53,801 nt of DNA from Defluviitaleaceae bacterium. Lineage in GTDB: Bacteria > Bacillota > Clostridia > Lachnospirales > WRAX01. Positions 1 through 6,424 of the stretch are shown piece by piece; within the stretch, counting starts at the first letter, position 1; every line of letters begins with the position of its first letter. Below the pieces are notes generated by a model. That model searched no databases, had not been told where the DNA came from, and was given only the letters and a program-made list of their open reading frames with translations. The translations under genes and the position numbers were made by a program. Location: positions 1 to 53,801 of the forward strand of contig WRAX01000017.1 in assembly GCA_009779935.1 (NCBI GenBank). The letters are read 5' to 3'.

Positions 1-67
1 CAGTGTTGGTTTTGAGCCAACAGGGCAAGTGGTTGGCGGTGAAATTGTCGCAAGGATGAAGATTTAA
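1..67 (+). CDS. GNAT acetyltransferase, C-terminal tail only (5' part outside window)
   Basis: Reading from base 2, the frame gives 21 residues ending in a TAA at 65-67. The tail (SVGFEPTGQ then VARMKI) closely resembles the end of the complete GNAT at 91-585 (SLGFEETGQ, IAIVKI), including the last beta strand of the GNAT fold. It therefore looks like the end of a second, tandem copy whose body lies upstream of the window. The 23 bases before the next start codon contain an AAGGGAG ribosome binding site, so the two copies are probably cotranscribed. The substrate cannot be told from this fragment. Confidence 0.7.
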   Translation, partial: SVGFEPTGQVVGGEIVARMKI

Positions 68-90
68 TTTCACAACAAGGGAGTGGTAAA

Positions 91-585
91 ATGATAGAAT
101 TAAGACCAATATCTATACTAAGCGATAATGTTAAAGAGTGTGTAGAACTTGAAGTAGCACCAGAACAAATAAGCCTTGTGTCACACAACGCCGAAAGTTT
201 AGCACACGCATACATCGCAAACAGCTCAAGGGGACTTGGTAGCCGTGCCGTTGCTTATGCCATTTATGCAGATGATAAGATGGTTGGCTTTGTGATGTAT
301 GCCTACTTTATGCCTGAATACGATGATGATTGCAACACGGGCAAGCCTCACTATCATTTCTGGCGTTTTATGGTGGACAAAAACCACCAAGGCAAAGGAT
401 ATGGCAGGGTGGCTCTTACAAAAATCATTGAAGAAGTGAAAACAAAACCCTGTGGCGAAGCGGAGATTTTTTACACTTCTTATGAGCCTGACAACCCTTA
501 TAAAAAACTTTACCACAGCCTTGGTTTTGAAGAAACGGGGCAAGTATCTCCTTATGGCGAAAAAATCGCAATAGTGAAGATTTAA
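91..585 (+). CDS. GNAT family N-acetyltransferase, spermidine/spermine-acetyltransferase-like
   Basis: This 164-residue protein has a single GNAT domain. The acetyl-CoA loop is visible as HQGKGYGR near residues 98-105, preceded by the strand FWRFMVDK, and the C-terminal strand pair includes YHSLGFEETG. General resemblance is to BltD/PaiA-type polyamine acetyltransferases, which is family-level recognition only; the substrate is not established. The start has an AAGGGAG site about 7 bases upstream. It sits between a tandem paralogue (1-67) and grdD (24-base gap), so it is probably part of a glycine reductase operon, an unusual place for an acetyltransferase. A role linked to acetyl phosphate or amine metabolism is speculation. 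Confidence 0.85.
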   Translation: MIELRPISILSDNVKECVELEVAPEQISLVSHNAESLAHAYIANSSRGLGSRAVAYAIYADDKMVGFVMYAYFMPEYDDDCNTGKPHYHFWRFMVDKNHQGKGYGRVALTKIIEEVKTKPCGEAEIFYTSYEPDNPYKKLYHSLGFEETGQVSPYGEKIAIVKI

Positions 586-609
586 TTTTGTGAAAGGAAG
601 TGAAATTAC

Positions 610-1710
610 TTGAGCGAAGCAATTAAAAAAATAATCGCCAAAACCTTTGAGGATATGGCGGCGGGGCTGGAAACAGGCAACTTTTCCGCTCCAAAAATTG
701 GTGTAATGGTTGAAGGTAGTGAGCATGGCGAGGAAAATATGCGTGAAGGCGGAAGGCTTGCCAGCCGTCGTGGCGTTGCCCCTGTTTTTGTGAAAGATGC
801 AGAGGAAATGGACGCAAAGCTGGCAAGTGGCTGTATTGACGGTGCGGTTGCCATGCACTACAATTTCCCTATTGGTGTTGCCACCGTGGGCAAGGTTATT
901 ACCCCTGCCGAAGGGCGTGAAATGTACATTGCCACCACCACAGGCACATCTGACACTGACCGTATTGCTGCCATGGTTAAGAATGCCATCTATGGTATCA
1001 TTGCCGCAAAGGCTGACGGTATCGAAAACCCAACAATTGGTATTTTGAATATAGATGGTGCGCGCAAAGTGGAAATGGCTTTGCAAGAGCTTGCAAAGGG
1101 TGGCTATAAAATCAACTTTGCCACGTCAAAACGTGATGACGGCGGGTCGATTTTACGTGGCAATGACGCAATGAACAACCCTTGTGACATCCTTGTTTGC
1201 GACAGCTTGACAGGCAATGTCTTGATGAAATTGTTGTCTGCATATACCACAGGCGGAAGTTATGAAGCCCTCGGTTTTGGCTATGGCCCTGGTATTGGTG
1301 AGGGTTGGGATAAATTGGTTATGATTGTGTCCCGTGCGTCAGGCTCTGCCGTGGTGGCTGGTGCTATGGAATACGCTGCCAATTTGGTTAAGGGCAAATG
1401 GCAAAGGGTCGCTAAAGCAGAATTTGCATCTGCTAAAAAAGCGGGTCTTGCTGGCATTTTGCAAAAACTGACTGCCAAGCCAGAAGTGTCTGGTGAAGCA
1501 CCAGCTAAAGAGCCAGCGAAAGAAATCACCACCGCAGAAATTAGTGGCATTGAAATAACTGACCTTGAAGATGCCGTGCAAGTGCTGTGGAGAGCGGAAA
1601 TTTACGCTCAAAGTGGCATGGGTTGCACTGGTCCGGTCGTGCAGGTAAACGAAGCGAAATTAGAAGCCGCCACAAAAATCCTTGTGGAAAAAGGGTTTGT
1701 GGCAGAATAA
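610..1710 (+). CDS. grdD: Glycine/sarcosine/betaine reductase complex protein C, alpha subunit
   Basis: GrdD works with GrdC in protein C of glycine reductase, where the carboxymethyl group arriving from protein A is released as acetyl phosphate, giving ATP in Stickland-type fermentation. The 366 residues match the GrdD family (PlsX-related fold) across their length. The cysteine known to carry the acetyl thioester in this family is present in SGMGCTGPVV at residue 339, 28 residues from the C-terminus. Residues 289-315 form an Ala/Pro/Lys/Glu-rich linker before the C-terminal segment. The start is TTG at 610, with AAAGGAAG about 10 bases upstream; no in-frame ATG near the family N-terminus (MSEAIKK) is available. 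grdC is expected upstream, beyond the GNAT genes, outside the window. A terminator follows. Confidence 0.93.
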   Translation: MSEAIKKIIAKTFEDMAAGLETGNFSAPKIGVMVEGSEHGEENMREGGRLASRRGVAPVFVKDAEEMDAKLASGCIDGAVAMHYNFPIGVATVGKVITPAEGREMYIATTTGTSDTDRIAAMVKNAIYGIIAAKADGIENPTIGILNIDGARKVEMALQELAKGGYKINFATSKRDDGGSILRGNDAMNNPCDILVCDSLTGNVLMKLLSAYTTGGSYEALGFGYGPGIGEGWDKLVMIVSRASGSAVVAGAMEYAANLVKGKWQRVAKAEFASAKKAGLAGILQKLTAKPEVSGEAPAKEPAKEITTAEISGIEITDLEDAVQVLWRAEIYAQSGMGCTGPVVQVNEAKLEAATKILVEKGFVAE

Positions 1711-1722
1711 TTAGTTTGAAGT

Positions 1723-1759
1723 GCGGGGGCTGGTCAAAGGTGACCGCCCCTGCATTTTT
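1723..1759 (+). terminator. Rho-independent terminator after grdD
   Basis: A GC-rich stem (1723-1736 with 1741-1753, one bulged C, loop AAGG) is followed by ATTTTTG. It would end the grdD transcript just before the MBL gene, although the run of T is short and read-through is possible. Confidence 0.7.
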
Positions 1760-1773
1760 GTGGAGGAGAAGCT

Positions 1774-2451
1774 ATGAAAATCGCTAACAATGTCCATATG
1801 CTTAAAATTGATAATTATTACTTAACTTTGCTTTGGGATGAGCAAAATTTGGTGCTGGTAGATGCAGGCTTAGCCGAGCAACACGAGGCTTTGGTGGATG
1901 CCATTAAAGCGGCGGGTTTTGACCCCGCAAAAATTACCCATATTATTTACACCCATCAAGATGGGGACCATGTGGGCGGCGGCCCAAGCATAGTTAGCGT
2001 TGCCGCAAATGCCCAAACCATGGCGCATGTGGATGAAGCCCCCTATATTGACGGGCGCAAAACCCCAACCAAATTAGCAACGGCTTTGGCTAATTATGAT
2101 AATCTTGATGATGCAGAAAAGGCTGAAATGGACAAAATTGTGGCAAAGGTTAAGACAAGGGCTTTCCCGCTAAGCAAAACATTAACGGATGGGGAAGTTT
2201 TGCCCATTTGCGGCGGTATTGAGATAATCCACACCCCGGGACATACACCGGGACATATTTGCCTGTTTTTGCAAGAAAGCTGCATTATGGTGCTGGGAGA
2301 TGCCGCCAGCATAGAAAATGGCGCATTAACAGGCTTTAACCCTCAATATATCCAAGATTTGGAGCTGGCAGACAAGTCCATCGAAAAGCTGCGTAAATAC
2401 CCCATGCAAGGGGCAGTTGGCTATCACAGCGGTTTTTTCAAAATAGGCTAA
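1774..2451 (+). CDS. MBL-fold metallo-hydrolase
   Basis: A 225-residue metallo-beta-lactamase fold hydrolase. The metal-binding motif reads THQDGDHVGG (H61, D63, D65, H66): the second histidine of the common HxHxDH motif is replaced by aspartate, as in YflN-like members. A further ligand candidate lies in HTPGHTPGH near residue 155, and GDA near 180 supplies the bridging aspartate. The C-terminal YHSGFF may carry the last histidine. It starts at ATG with a GGAGGAGAA site. There is no signal peptide, so it is cytosolic. The substrate (thioester, lactone or other) cannot be inferred. It is isolated between the grdD terminator and the rplU promoter. Confidence 0.85.
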   Translation: MKIANNVHMLKIDNYYLTLLWDEQNLVLVDAGLAEQHEALVDAIKAAGFDPAKITHIIYTHQDGDHVGGGPSIVSVAANAQTMAHVDEAPYIDGRKTPTKLATALANYDNLDDAEKAEMDKIVAKVKTRAFPLSKTLTDGEVLPICGGIEIIHTPGHTPGHICLFLQESCIMVLGDAASIENGALTGFNPQYIQDLELADKSIEKLRKYPMQGAVGYHSGFFKIG

Positions 2452-2459
2452 ATTTGGTC

Positions 2460-2488
2460 TTGACAAGGCGTGCGCCATGTGGTAAAAT
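2460..2488 (+). promoter_or_regulatory. Sigma-A promoter for rplU-prp-rpmA
   Basis: TTGACA (2460-2465), 17-base spacer, TAAAAT (2483-2488), starting at the end of the upstream MBL stop region. It leaves an untranslated leader of about 120 bases before rplU. Confidence 0.8.
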
Positions 2489-2540
2489 TGTTTGTTGTGT
2501 AGGCAATGGCGCATAACTTATGCACCATTGCACGTAGTAA

Positions 2541-2600
2541 CCACTCGGCTTGGGCTTAATTCTTGCAGTGCAAGAAGCCCCGTCGGTGAGTCTTATTAGA
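2541..2600 (+). promoter_or_regulatory. Candidate ribosomal protein L21 leader (structured 5' UTR)
   Basis: The rplU leader contains a nested hairpin: outer GGGC 2552-2555 with GCCC 2577-2580, inner TTCTTGC 2560-2566 with GCAAGAA 2570-2576, loop AGT. It is flanked by CCACTCGG and CCGTCGGTGAG, which can partly pair. L21 leaders are known autoregulatory RNAs upstream of rplU in Firmicutes. Position and structure fit, but a covariance model was not run. Confidence 0.55.
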
Positions 2601-2615
2601 AAAGGTGATGAAAAA

Positions 2616-2924
2616 ATGTACGCAATTATTGAAACGGGCGGCAAGCAATACAAAGTAGCCGCAGGGGACACCATTAAGGTGGAAAAGCTTGCCGTGGATG
2701 CCGGTGGCAACTTTACTTTTGATAAAGTTATGTTTGTTTCGGGAGATTCTCCTAAAATCGGTGCGCCTTATGTTAGCGGCGCAACCGTAACGGCTTCTGT
2801 TTTGGAGCAGGGCAAGCACAAAAAAGTTGTTGCTTTCAAATACAAGCCCAAAAAGGCTTACAAGCGCAAAGTGGGACATAGGCAGCCATACACAGCACTT
2901 AAAATCGAAGCCGTAAACGGCTAG
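2616..2924 (+). CDS. rplU: 50S ribosomal protein bL21
   Basis: The 102-residue protein begins [14 protein letters not shown] and ends with the [11 protein letters not shown] signature of bL21, close to the usual length of about 103. The frame stays open upstream from 2550, but ATG 2616, with AAAGGTGATG about 10 bases before it, matches the family N-terminus. bL21 binds 23S rRNA in the large subunit. It is the first gene of the L21-Prp-L27 operon, with 3 bases to the next start. Confidence 0.97.
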   Translation: MYAIIETGGKQYKVAAGDTIKVEKLAVDAGGNFTFDKVMFVSGDSPKIGAPYVSGATVTASVLEQGKHKKVVAFKYKPKKAYKRKVGHRQPYTALKIEAVNG

Positions 2925-2927
2925 GTT

Positions 2928-3233
2928 ATGATAAAAGCCACATTTTACCGCCAAAACGACATCATCAGCGGTTTTAAGGTGCTTAACCATGGTGATGAAA
3001 TTGTTTGCGCCGGCGTGTCCGCTTTGGTGATAACCTGCGTCAACTTTATCCAAGCAAAACTTGGCGTAAATGCCTTTGTGGAGCATGACCCAAAAGGCGG
3101 CTTAATCCACTTAAAGCTTAGCGAAACCACCGGGGATGCCCAGATAATATTGGAGCATCTAACCTATGGTTTGGAGCTTATAAAAGAAACTTATCCCAAA
3201 GAGATAAAAATTTCGTTTAGAGAAGAGGTTTGA
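2928..3233 (+). CDS. prp: Ribosomal-processing cysteine protease Prp
   Basis: Prp (YsxB) removes the N-terminal extension of bL27 in Firmicutes and related groups. The operon position between rplU and rpmA is diagnostic and the length (101 residues) is usual. The catalytic pair is visible as H21 in LNHGD and C27 in [11 protein letters not shown]. The segment between them is only five residues, shorter than in well-known Prp proteins, where a GHA-G-Y-G type loop separates the two. The matching substrate motif is present in L27 directly downstream. Its TGA stop falls 5 bases before the L27 ATG, so translation is probably coupled. Confidence 0.92.
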   Translation: MIKATFYRQNDIISGFKVLNHGDEIVCAGVSALVITCVNFIQAKLGVNAFVEHDPKGGLIHLKLSETTGDAQIILEHLTYGLELIKETYPKEIKISFREEV

Positions 3234-3238
3234 TAGCT

Positions 3239-3529
3239 ATGATTAAAATGAATTTGCAATTTTTCGCCTCTAAAAAAGGTGTTGGTAGCTCCCGCAACGG
3301 CCGTGAGTCTATGTCAAAACGCCTTGGGGCAAAGCGTGCCGATGGGCAAGTGGTGCGTGCAGGCAATATTTTATACACCCAGCGTGGCACAAAAATACAC
3401 CCGGGCAACAATGTGGGCCGTGGCAAAGATGATAGCCTTTTTGCACTGGTTGATGGGCGTGTAAGCTATGAGCGCATGGGCAAAACCCGCAAAAAAGTTT
3501 CTGTTTATCCGGTAGATGTTGCAAACTAA
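3239..3529 (+). CDS. rpmA: 50S ribosomal protein bL27 (with Prp-cleaved N-terminal extension)
   Basis: The 96-residue bL27 starts [22 protein letters not shown] is the extension motif cut by Prp at the FF/A junction, and SKKG then becomes the mature N-terminus that reaches the peptidyl-transferase centre. The body ([20 protein letters not shown]) is typical of the family. An in-frame TTG at 3230 is possible, but ATG 3239 has an AGAGG site about 10 bases upstream and gives the family N-terminus. A terminator follows within 2 bases. Confidence 0.96.
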   Translation: MIKMNLQFFASKKGVGSSRNGRESMSKRLGAKRADGQVVRAGNILYTQRGTKIHPGNNVGRGKDDSLFALVDGRVSYERMGKTRKKVSVYPVDVAN

Positions 3530-3530
3530 T

Positions 3531-3567
3531 AAAAAACAGGCTTGCAGTTGTTGCAAGCCTGTTTTTT
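3531..3567. terminator. Bidirectional terminator between rpmA and the minus-strand gene
   Basis: A perfect 16-base stem (3531-3546 with 3552-3567) has a 5-base loop. It has six A at the start and six T at the end, so it can terminate transcription from both converging units. Confidence 0.9.
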
Positions 3568-3574
3568 ATTTTTA

Positions 3575-4144
3575 TCACCTGCTGTAAAACCTAAAAATGT
3601 GATATACGCCATCCTCTATAATAGATGGCTGCCTAATCAGATGAGGGGAATAGTTAATGTGAGATTCCGCAGGGTAGCCGGCCTCAGACTTTGCTGTGGA
3701 CCAGCTTACAATTTCCAAAAACAAATCATCACTAAAAGTTGAACAGTCACGGCTATCCAGTTGGTGATGCCATCTGTCACTTACCCTATCACTTGGTACA
3801 ATATTAGCCTTTGCAAAGCGTAATATTGCCTCCGCTTCCTTATCTATGCAGGTAATATTCCCAACTTGCCTTAAATATGCCTCAATTCTCGGGTCGCTTG
3901 GACCATTAAAGCTGTCGTCATAAAAAATAGAATTGTCGGGCATTACATACCACACAGGGACGGGCGTAGCTTGGTCAGGAAGCAGCATATACCTGTAGAA
4001 CGCAAAGGAGTCACTGGGTATATTGCTGGCGTATGCCATCCTGTTCAAACTTTCATAACGGCTATCCGAATTGGCTATTACAATTAACGAAACAGTAGCA
4101 ATTGCAACAACGGCAACCAAAATACCCGATAAAATCTTTTTCAC
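3575..4144 (-). CDS. Hypothetical protein with N-terminal membrane anchor
   Basis: 189 residues. Residues 1-4 are basic and 5-25 form one hydrophobic segment (ILSGILVAVVAIATVSLIV), so the protein is either secreted or anchored with its body outside. The remainder is polar, with two cysteines (in ITCIDKE and SRDCSTF) and an aromatic C-terminal end. The start is GTG at 4144, with GGGGAGG 8 bases upstream. It is the last gene of the minus-strand run that begins with the peptide/S41 modules, and its codon usage resembles theirs. No family was recognised. A function linked to the peptidases is inferred from position only. Confidence 0.7.
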   Translation of the reverse strand: MKKILSGILVAVVAIATVSLIVIANSDSRYESLNRMAYASNIPSDSFAFYRYMLLPDQATPVPVWYVMPDNSIFYDDSFNGPSDPRIEAYLRQVGNITCIDKEAEAILRFAKANIVPSDRVSDRWHHQLDSRDCSTFSDDLFLEIVSWSTAKSEAGYPAESHINYSPHLIRQPSIIEDGVYHIFRFYSR

Positions 4145-4218
4145 GGCTTATGCCTCCCCTAAAATCACAAAAACGATTAACAAATACTATGAAAATCAGC
4201 CGAACCATACCTACCCAC

Positions 4219-4544
4219 CTACATATCTTCCCGTGAAAAATTCAAACAAATCTGTGCGCCAAAATGCGCATAGAGACCTTCAGCACCATAAGCATTAACC
4301 ACATAACCATCCGGGTTAACGATATGCACACTTAGTGTTGGTTGAAACAGCGTGTTAACCCTGTAACCCAACAAAAGATAGTTTAATACGATCTCGGGCA
4401 TATGGCTTTCTTGGTGGCGGTCATATACATTATAGTTGTAATGTGCGTAGTCTTTGTTGCATCCAGGCAGATCATAGGCCTCACTACCCAAAAAAATATA
4501 CCAAATAATATGAACACCATCAGTATATCAAAAAACACACTCAT
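4219..4544 (-). pseudogene. Frameshifted small membrane/secreted protein gene
   Basis: An ATG at 4544 opens a frame encoding a clear membrane segment (SVFFDILMVFILFGIFFW). A run of seven A (4490-4496) follows, and beyond it the plausible protein continues in another frame (GSEAYDLPGCNKDYAHY onward, ending SREDM at 4219). Joined at the homopolymer, the product would be about 105 residues: one N-terminal membrane segment and a soluble outer domain, the same plan as the 189-residue neighbour. The run could be a real slippage site, an inactivating indel or a sequence error. No good ribosome binding site is seen before 4544. No family was recognised. Confidence 0.45.
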
Positions 4545-4610
4545 TATCAAGAGTTTTTTACGTATAGTAATTTTTTCAATAGATGTTAATGTAGGGCAGG
4601 GCTTGCCCCC

Positions 4611-5975
4611 TTACTCCCCCTCCGCAATTAACGCAAGCACTGTTTGCAAAGCATCCATACCATCACGGTTAAAATGGTGGGGTACTGTGCCGTATTCCCA
4701 AGGCCTGCCGTCTGCGCTTATTATGTATAGGGGGTCATAGCGCACTTGGAAGGTGGTGTTGGGTAGGGTAATGCGGGAATGTACCGCCGTTATATACGCC
4801 GCCATGCCTCCTGTGGTTTGCCCTACCAAAGTGGCAAATCCTGTTTGATGAAGAAATGCTGCTATTTGCTGTGCAGCAGAAAAATTATTCATATCAGTTA
4901 GCAGCCACACTTTGCCGTTAAAGGGCGCACGGCGTTCCGGATGGGGTGCAACAGAAATATTTCTTGCAATATAATAATCCATTAAACGCAAGTCACTAAT
5001 AACAGCTTCTGACATATTAGCATGGGGGAATATGGTTGGCAAATCGCTAATATTAAAAGGCATTGCTGTGTTTGTGCGCACAGCCCCACGGCTAAGCTGC
5101 TGTTTGTTGTTCTCCCCCGCCATATAAAATTGGTGGAAGGTGGTTTCCAGCGGATAGTCAATTAAAGGGGTAATTAGGGGTCTTGTGAATAGTTCGAAAA
5201 GGCCACCGTAAATCCCGCGCATATCAAGGATGAGGTGCTCAAAGCCCTCTAATTGGCTATAAAATGCATCCACACGACGTATGTCAGCCGGGATGGGTGT
5301 GCGGCTAAGGGAGTAGGTGTGTATACGTGGCAACCTTATGTAGGCAACCTGCCCTTCCGTCAAAATTTCTGTGGTTATTCTATGGTTATTAAAGCCTAAT
5401 GTGGGCGTAACCCTTTGGCTGTGGTAAAGGTGCTCTTCGCTCCATATGTGGCTTGTTAGTCTATCACCGAAATAACTGTAAACAGTTCTTCGGCGATTAT
5501 TAAACCTTTGGTAGCTGCTTTGAAAATATCCGTAATAGCAAGCCAGCCACAAATGCCCCACGGGAAAGGCGTGGCTAAAAAAATCATCTCTTAACATATT
5601 CCAGAAAGATATGTAGCTAAATGTTTCGGGCGCATCTAAAATGCGTTGCCTCAACTCCGGCACAAGAGCCATCATATCAACCCCATTGCGCCTGTAAATT
5701 ATGCCGAATGATGGGAAGTTTTCTTCAAGGGCAGTCATTAGATAGTCAAAATCCTCCAAAAACTGTTCTCGGGTTAATTGGGGCGGTTGCCATTGGGGTC
5801 GGGGCGGAGTTGGCATCAGTGATGTAAAGTCCAGCTCTACAGGCTGCACGGAGGTTGCTGTTTGGGACATCCGGGGATCGATGCGTGAAATTAAAATGGC
5901 GGGCAGGAAAATTAAAGCAGCCGCAAACAATGCAACAAATGCCGTTGTTATTAAGATTGATTTGTATTTTTTCAT
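4611..5975 (-). CDS. Membrane-anchored S41-family peptidase, copy 2 (paired with peptide 6074-6292)
   Basis: 454 residues. One membrane segment lies near residues 7-28, followed by a Pro-rich linker and an S41 (tail-specific protease/tricorn-like) catalytic region. The S41 core reads HLILDMRGIYGG, then LLTDMNNFSAAQQIA with the probable nucleophile S366, then VGQTTGGM. The lysine of CtpA-type enzymes is not seen at the usual place, so a tricorn/IRBP-type S41B site is more likely. The C-terminus (RYDPLYIISADGRPWEYGT) is nearly identical to the paralogue at 6425-7849. ATG 5975 has GGAGG 5 bases upstream; an upstream in-frame start at 6014 has none. It lies about 100 bases after a secreted-peptide gene with a strong stem-loop between them. 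The peptide is a possible substrate (inference). Confidence 0.85.
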   Translation of the reverse strand: MKKYKSILITTAFVALFAAALIFLPAILISRIDPRMSQTATSVQPVELDFTSLMPTPPRPQWQPPQLTREQFLEDFDYLMTALEENFPSFGIIYRRNGVDMMALVPELRQRILDAPETFSYISFWNMLRDDFFSHAFPVGHLWLACYYGYFQSSYQRFNNRRRTVYSYFGDRLTSHIWSEEHLYHSQRVTPTLGFNNHRITTEILTEGQVAYIRLPRIHTYSLSRTPIPADIRRVDAFYSQLEGFEHLILDMRGIYGGLFELFTRPLITPLIDYPLETTFHQFYMAGENNKQQLSRGAVRTNTAMPFNISDLPTIFPHANMSEAVISDLRLMDYYIARNISVAPHPERRAPFNGKVWLLTDMNNFSAAQQIAAFLHQTGFATLVGQTTGGMAAYITAVHSRITLPNTTFQVRYDPLYIISADGRPWEYGTVPHHFNRDGMDALQTVLALIAEGE

Positions 5976-5998
5976 TTTTGCCTCCAAATTCAAAGCAA

Positions 5999-6040
5999 CA
6001 CCCCAACCCTGCATTGCTTGAAAACGGCAGGGTTGGGGTG
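5999..6040 (-). promoter_or_regulatory. Intercistronic stem-loop between peptide gene and S41 gene (module 2)
   Basis: A perfect 14-base stem (5999-6012 with 6027-6040) has a 14-base loop. On the minus strand it is followed by TTGCTTTG rather than a T run, so it is a weak terminator at best. It may protect the 3' end of the peptide message and lower peptidase expression. Confidence 0.6.
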
Positions 6041-6073
6041 CATTAATTATCCTTTATTTAACAAAAAACAATA

Positions 6074-6292
6074 CTACCACGGATGCGAGCCACATGGTCG
6101 TGGTGGTGGCACCGGGCGATTAAAGCCGGGGGCAGTAGTGCCGCAATTACCATCACAAGCCCCGGGTTGAGTTGAAAGTGCGCCAACACCTATGTAGTCA
6201 GGCTGGCTGTCAAAACTTCCTGCCATAACAACAGCACTGGCGGAAAACACCATGGTCAGCGTCAAAATTGACGCAACGATTTTCTTTTTCAT
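6074..6292 (-). CDS. Small secreted peptide precursor, copy 2 (Pro/Cys/Gly-rich tail)
   Basis: 72 residues. MKKKIVASILTLTMVFS starts a signal peptide with probable cleavage near VMA/GSF at residues 24-25. A conserved stretch follows (SFDSQPDYIG-GALST-P-AC-G) that is shared with the peptide at 7922-8212. The remaining 30 or so residues are unique, rich in Pro and Gly with three Cys (ACDGNCG and RPCGSHPW). ATG 6292 has AGGAGG 8 bases upstream, and that site lies in the foot of a hairpin. It has its own near-consensus promoter and is followed by an S41 peptidase gene. No family was recognised; bacteriocin, signal peptide or surface peptide are all possible. Confidence 0.75.
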   Translation of the reverse strand: MKKKIVASILTLTMVFSASAVVMAGSFDSQPDYIGVGALSTQPGACDGNCGTTAPGFNRPVPPPRPCGSHPW

Positions 6293-6303
6293 TTGCAATT
6301 CCT

Positions 6304-6322
6304 CCTAAAATGGTTTTTTAGG
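6304..6322 (-). promoter_or_regulatory. Hairpin covering the ribosome binding site of peptide gene 2
   Basis: CCTAAAA and TTTTAGG (6304-6310 with 6316-6322, 5-base loop) form a stem whose 3' half contains the AGG of the AGGAGG ribosome binding site. The same structure, with one more base pair, precedes peptide gene 1. Confidence 0.55.
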
Positions 6323-6336
6323 AAGCTCCTTGTAAC

Positions 6337-6365
6337 ATTATAGCAAACGCCATCTGTATTGTCAA
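6337..6365 (-). promoter_or_regulatory. Sigma-A promoter of peptide/S41 module 2
   Basis: On the minus strand, TTGACA (6365-6360), 17 bases, TATAAT (6342-6337). It is a consensus promoter about 45 bases before the peptide start. Confidence 0.9.
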
Positions 6366-6424
6366 GTGTTTTTTGATGCTTTTGGACAATTATTTTTTAA
6401 TACTTAACGTTTGTTTGGTTAAAT

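Noticed and set aside
226-1086. 286-residue open frame antisense to the GNAT and grdD genes
   Set aside because: It lies fully opposite two well-supported genes, has no ribosome binding site, and its sequence has no domain-like pattern; it follows from codon bias of the real genes.
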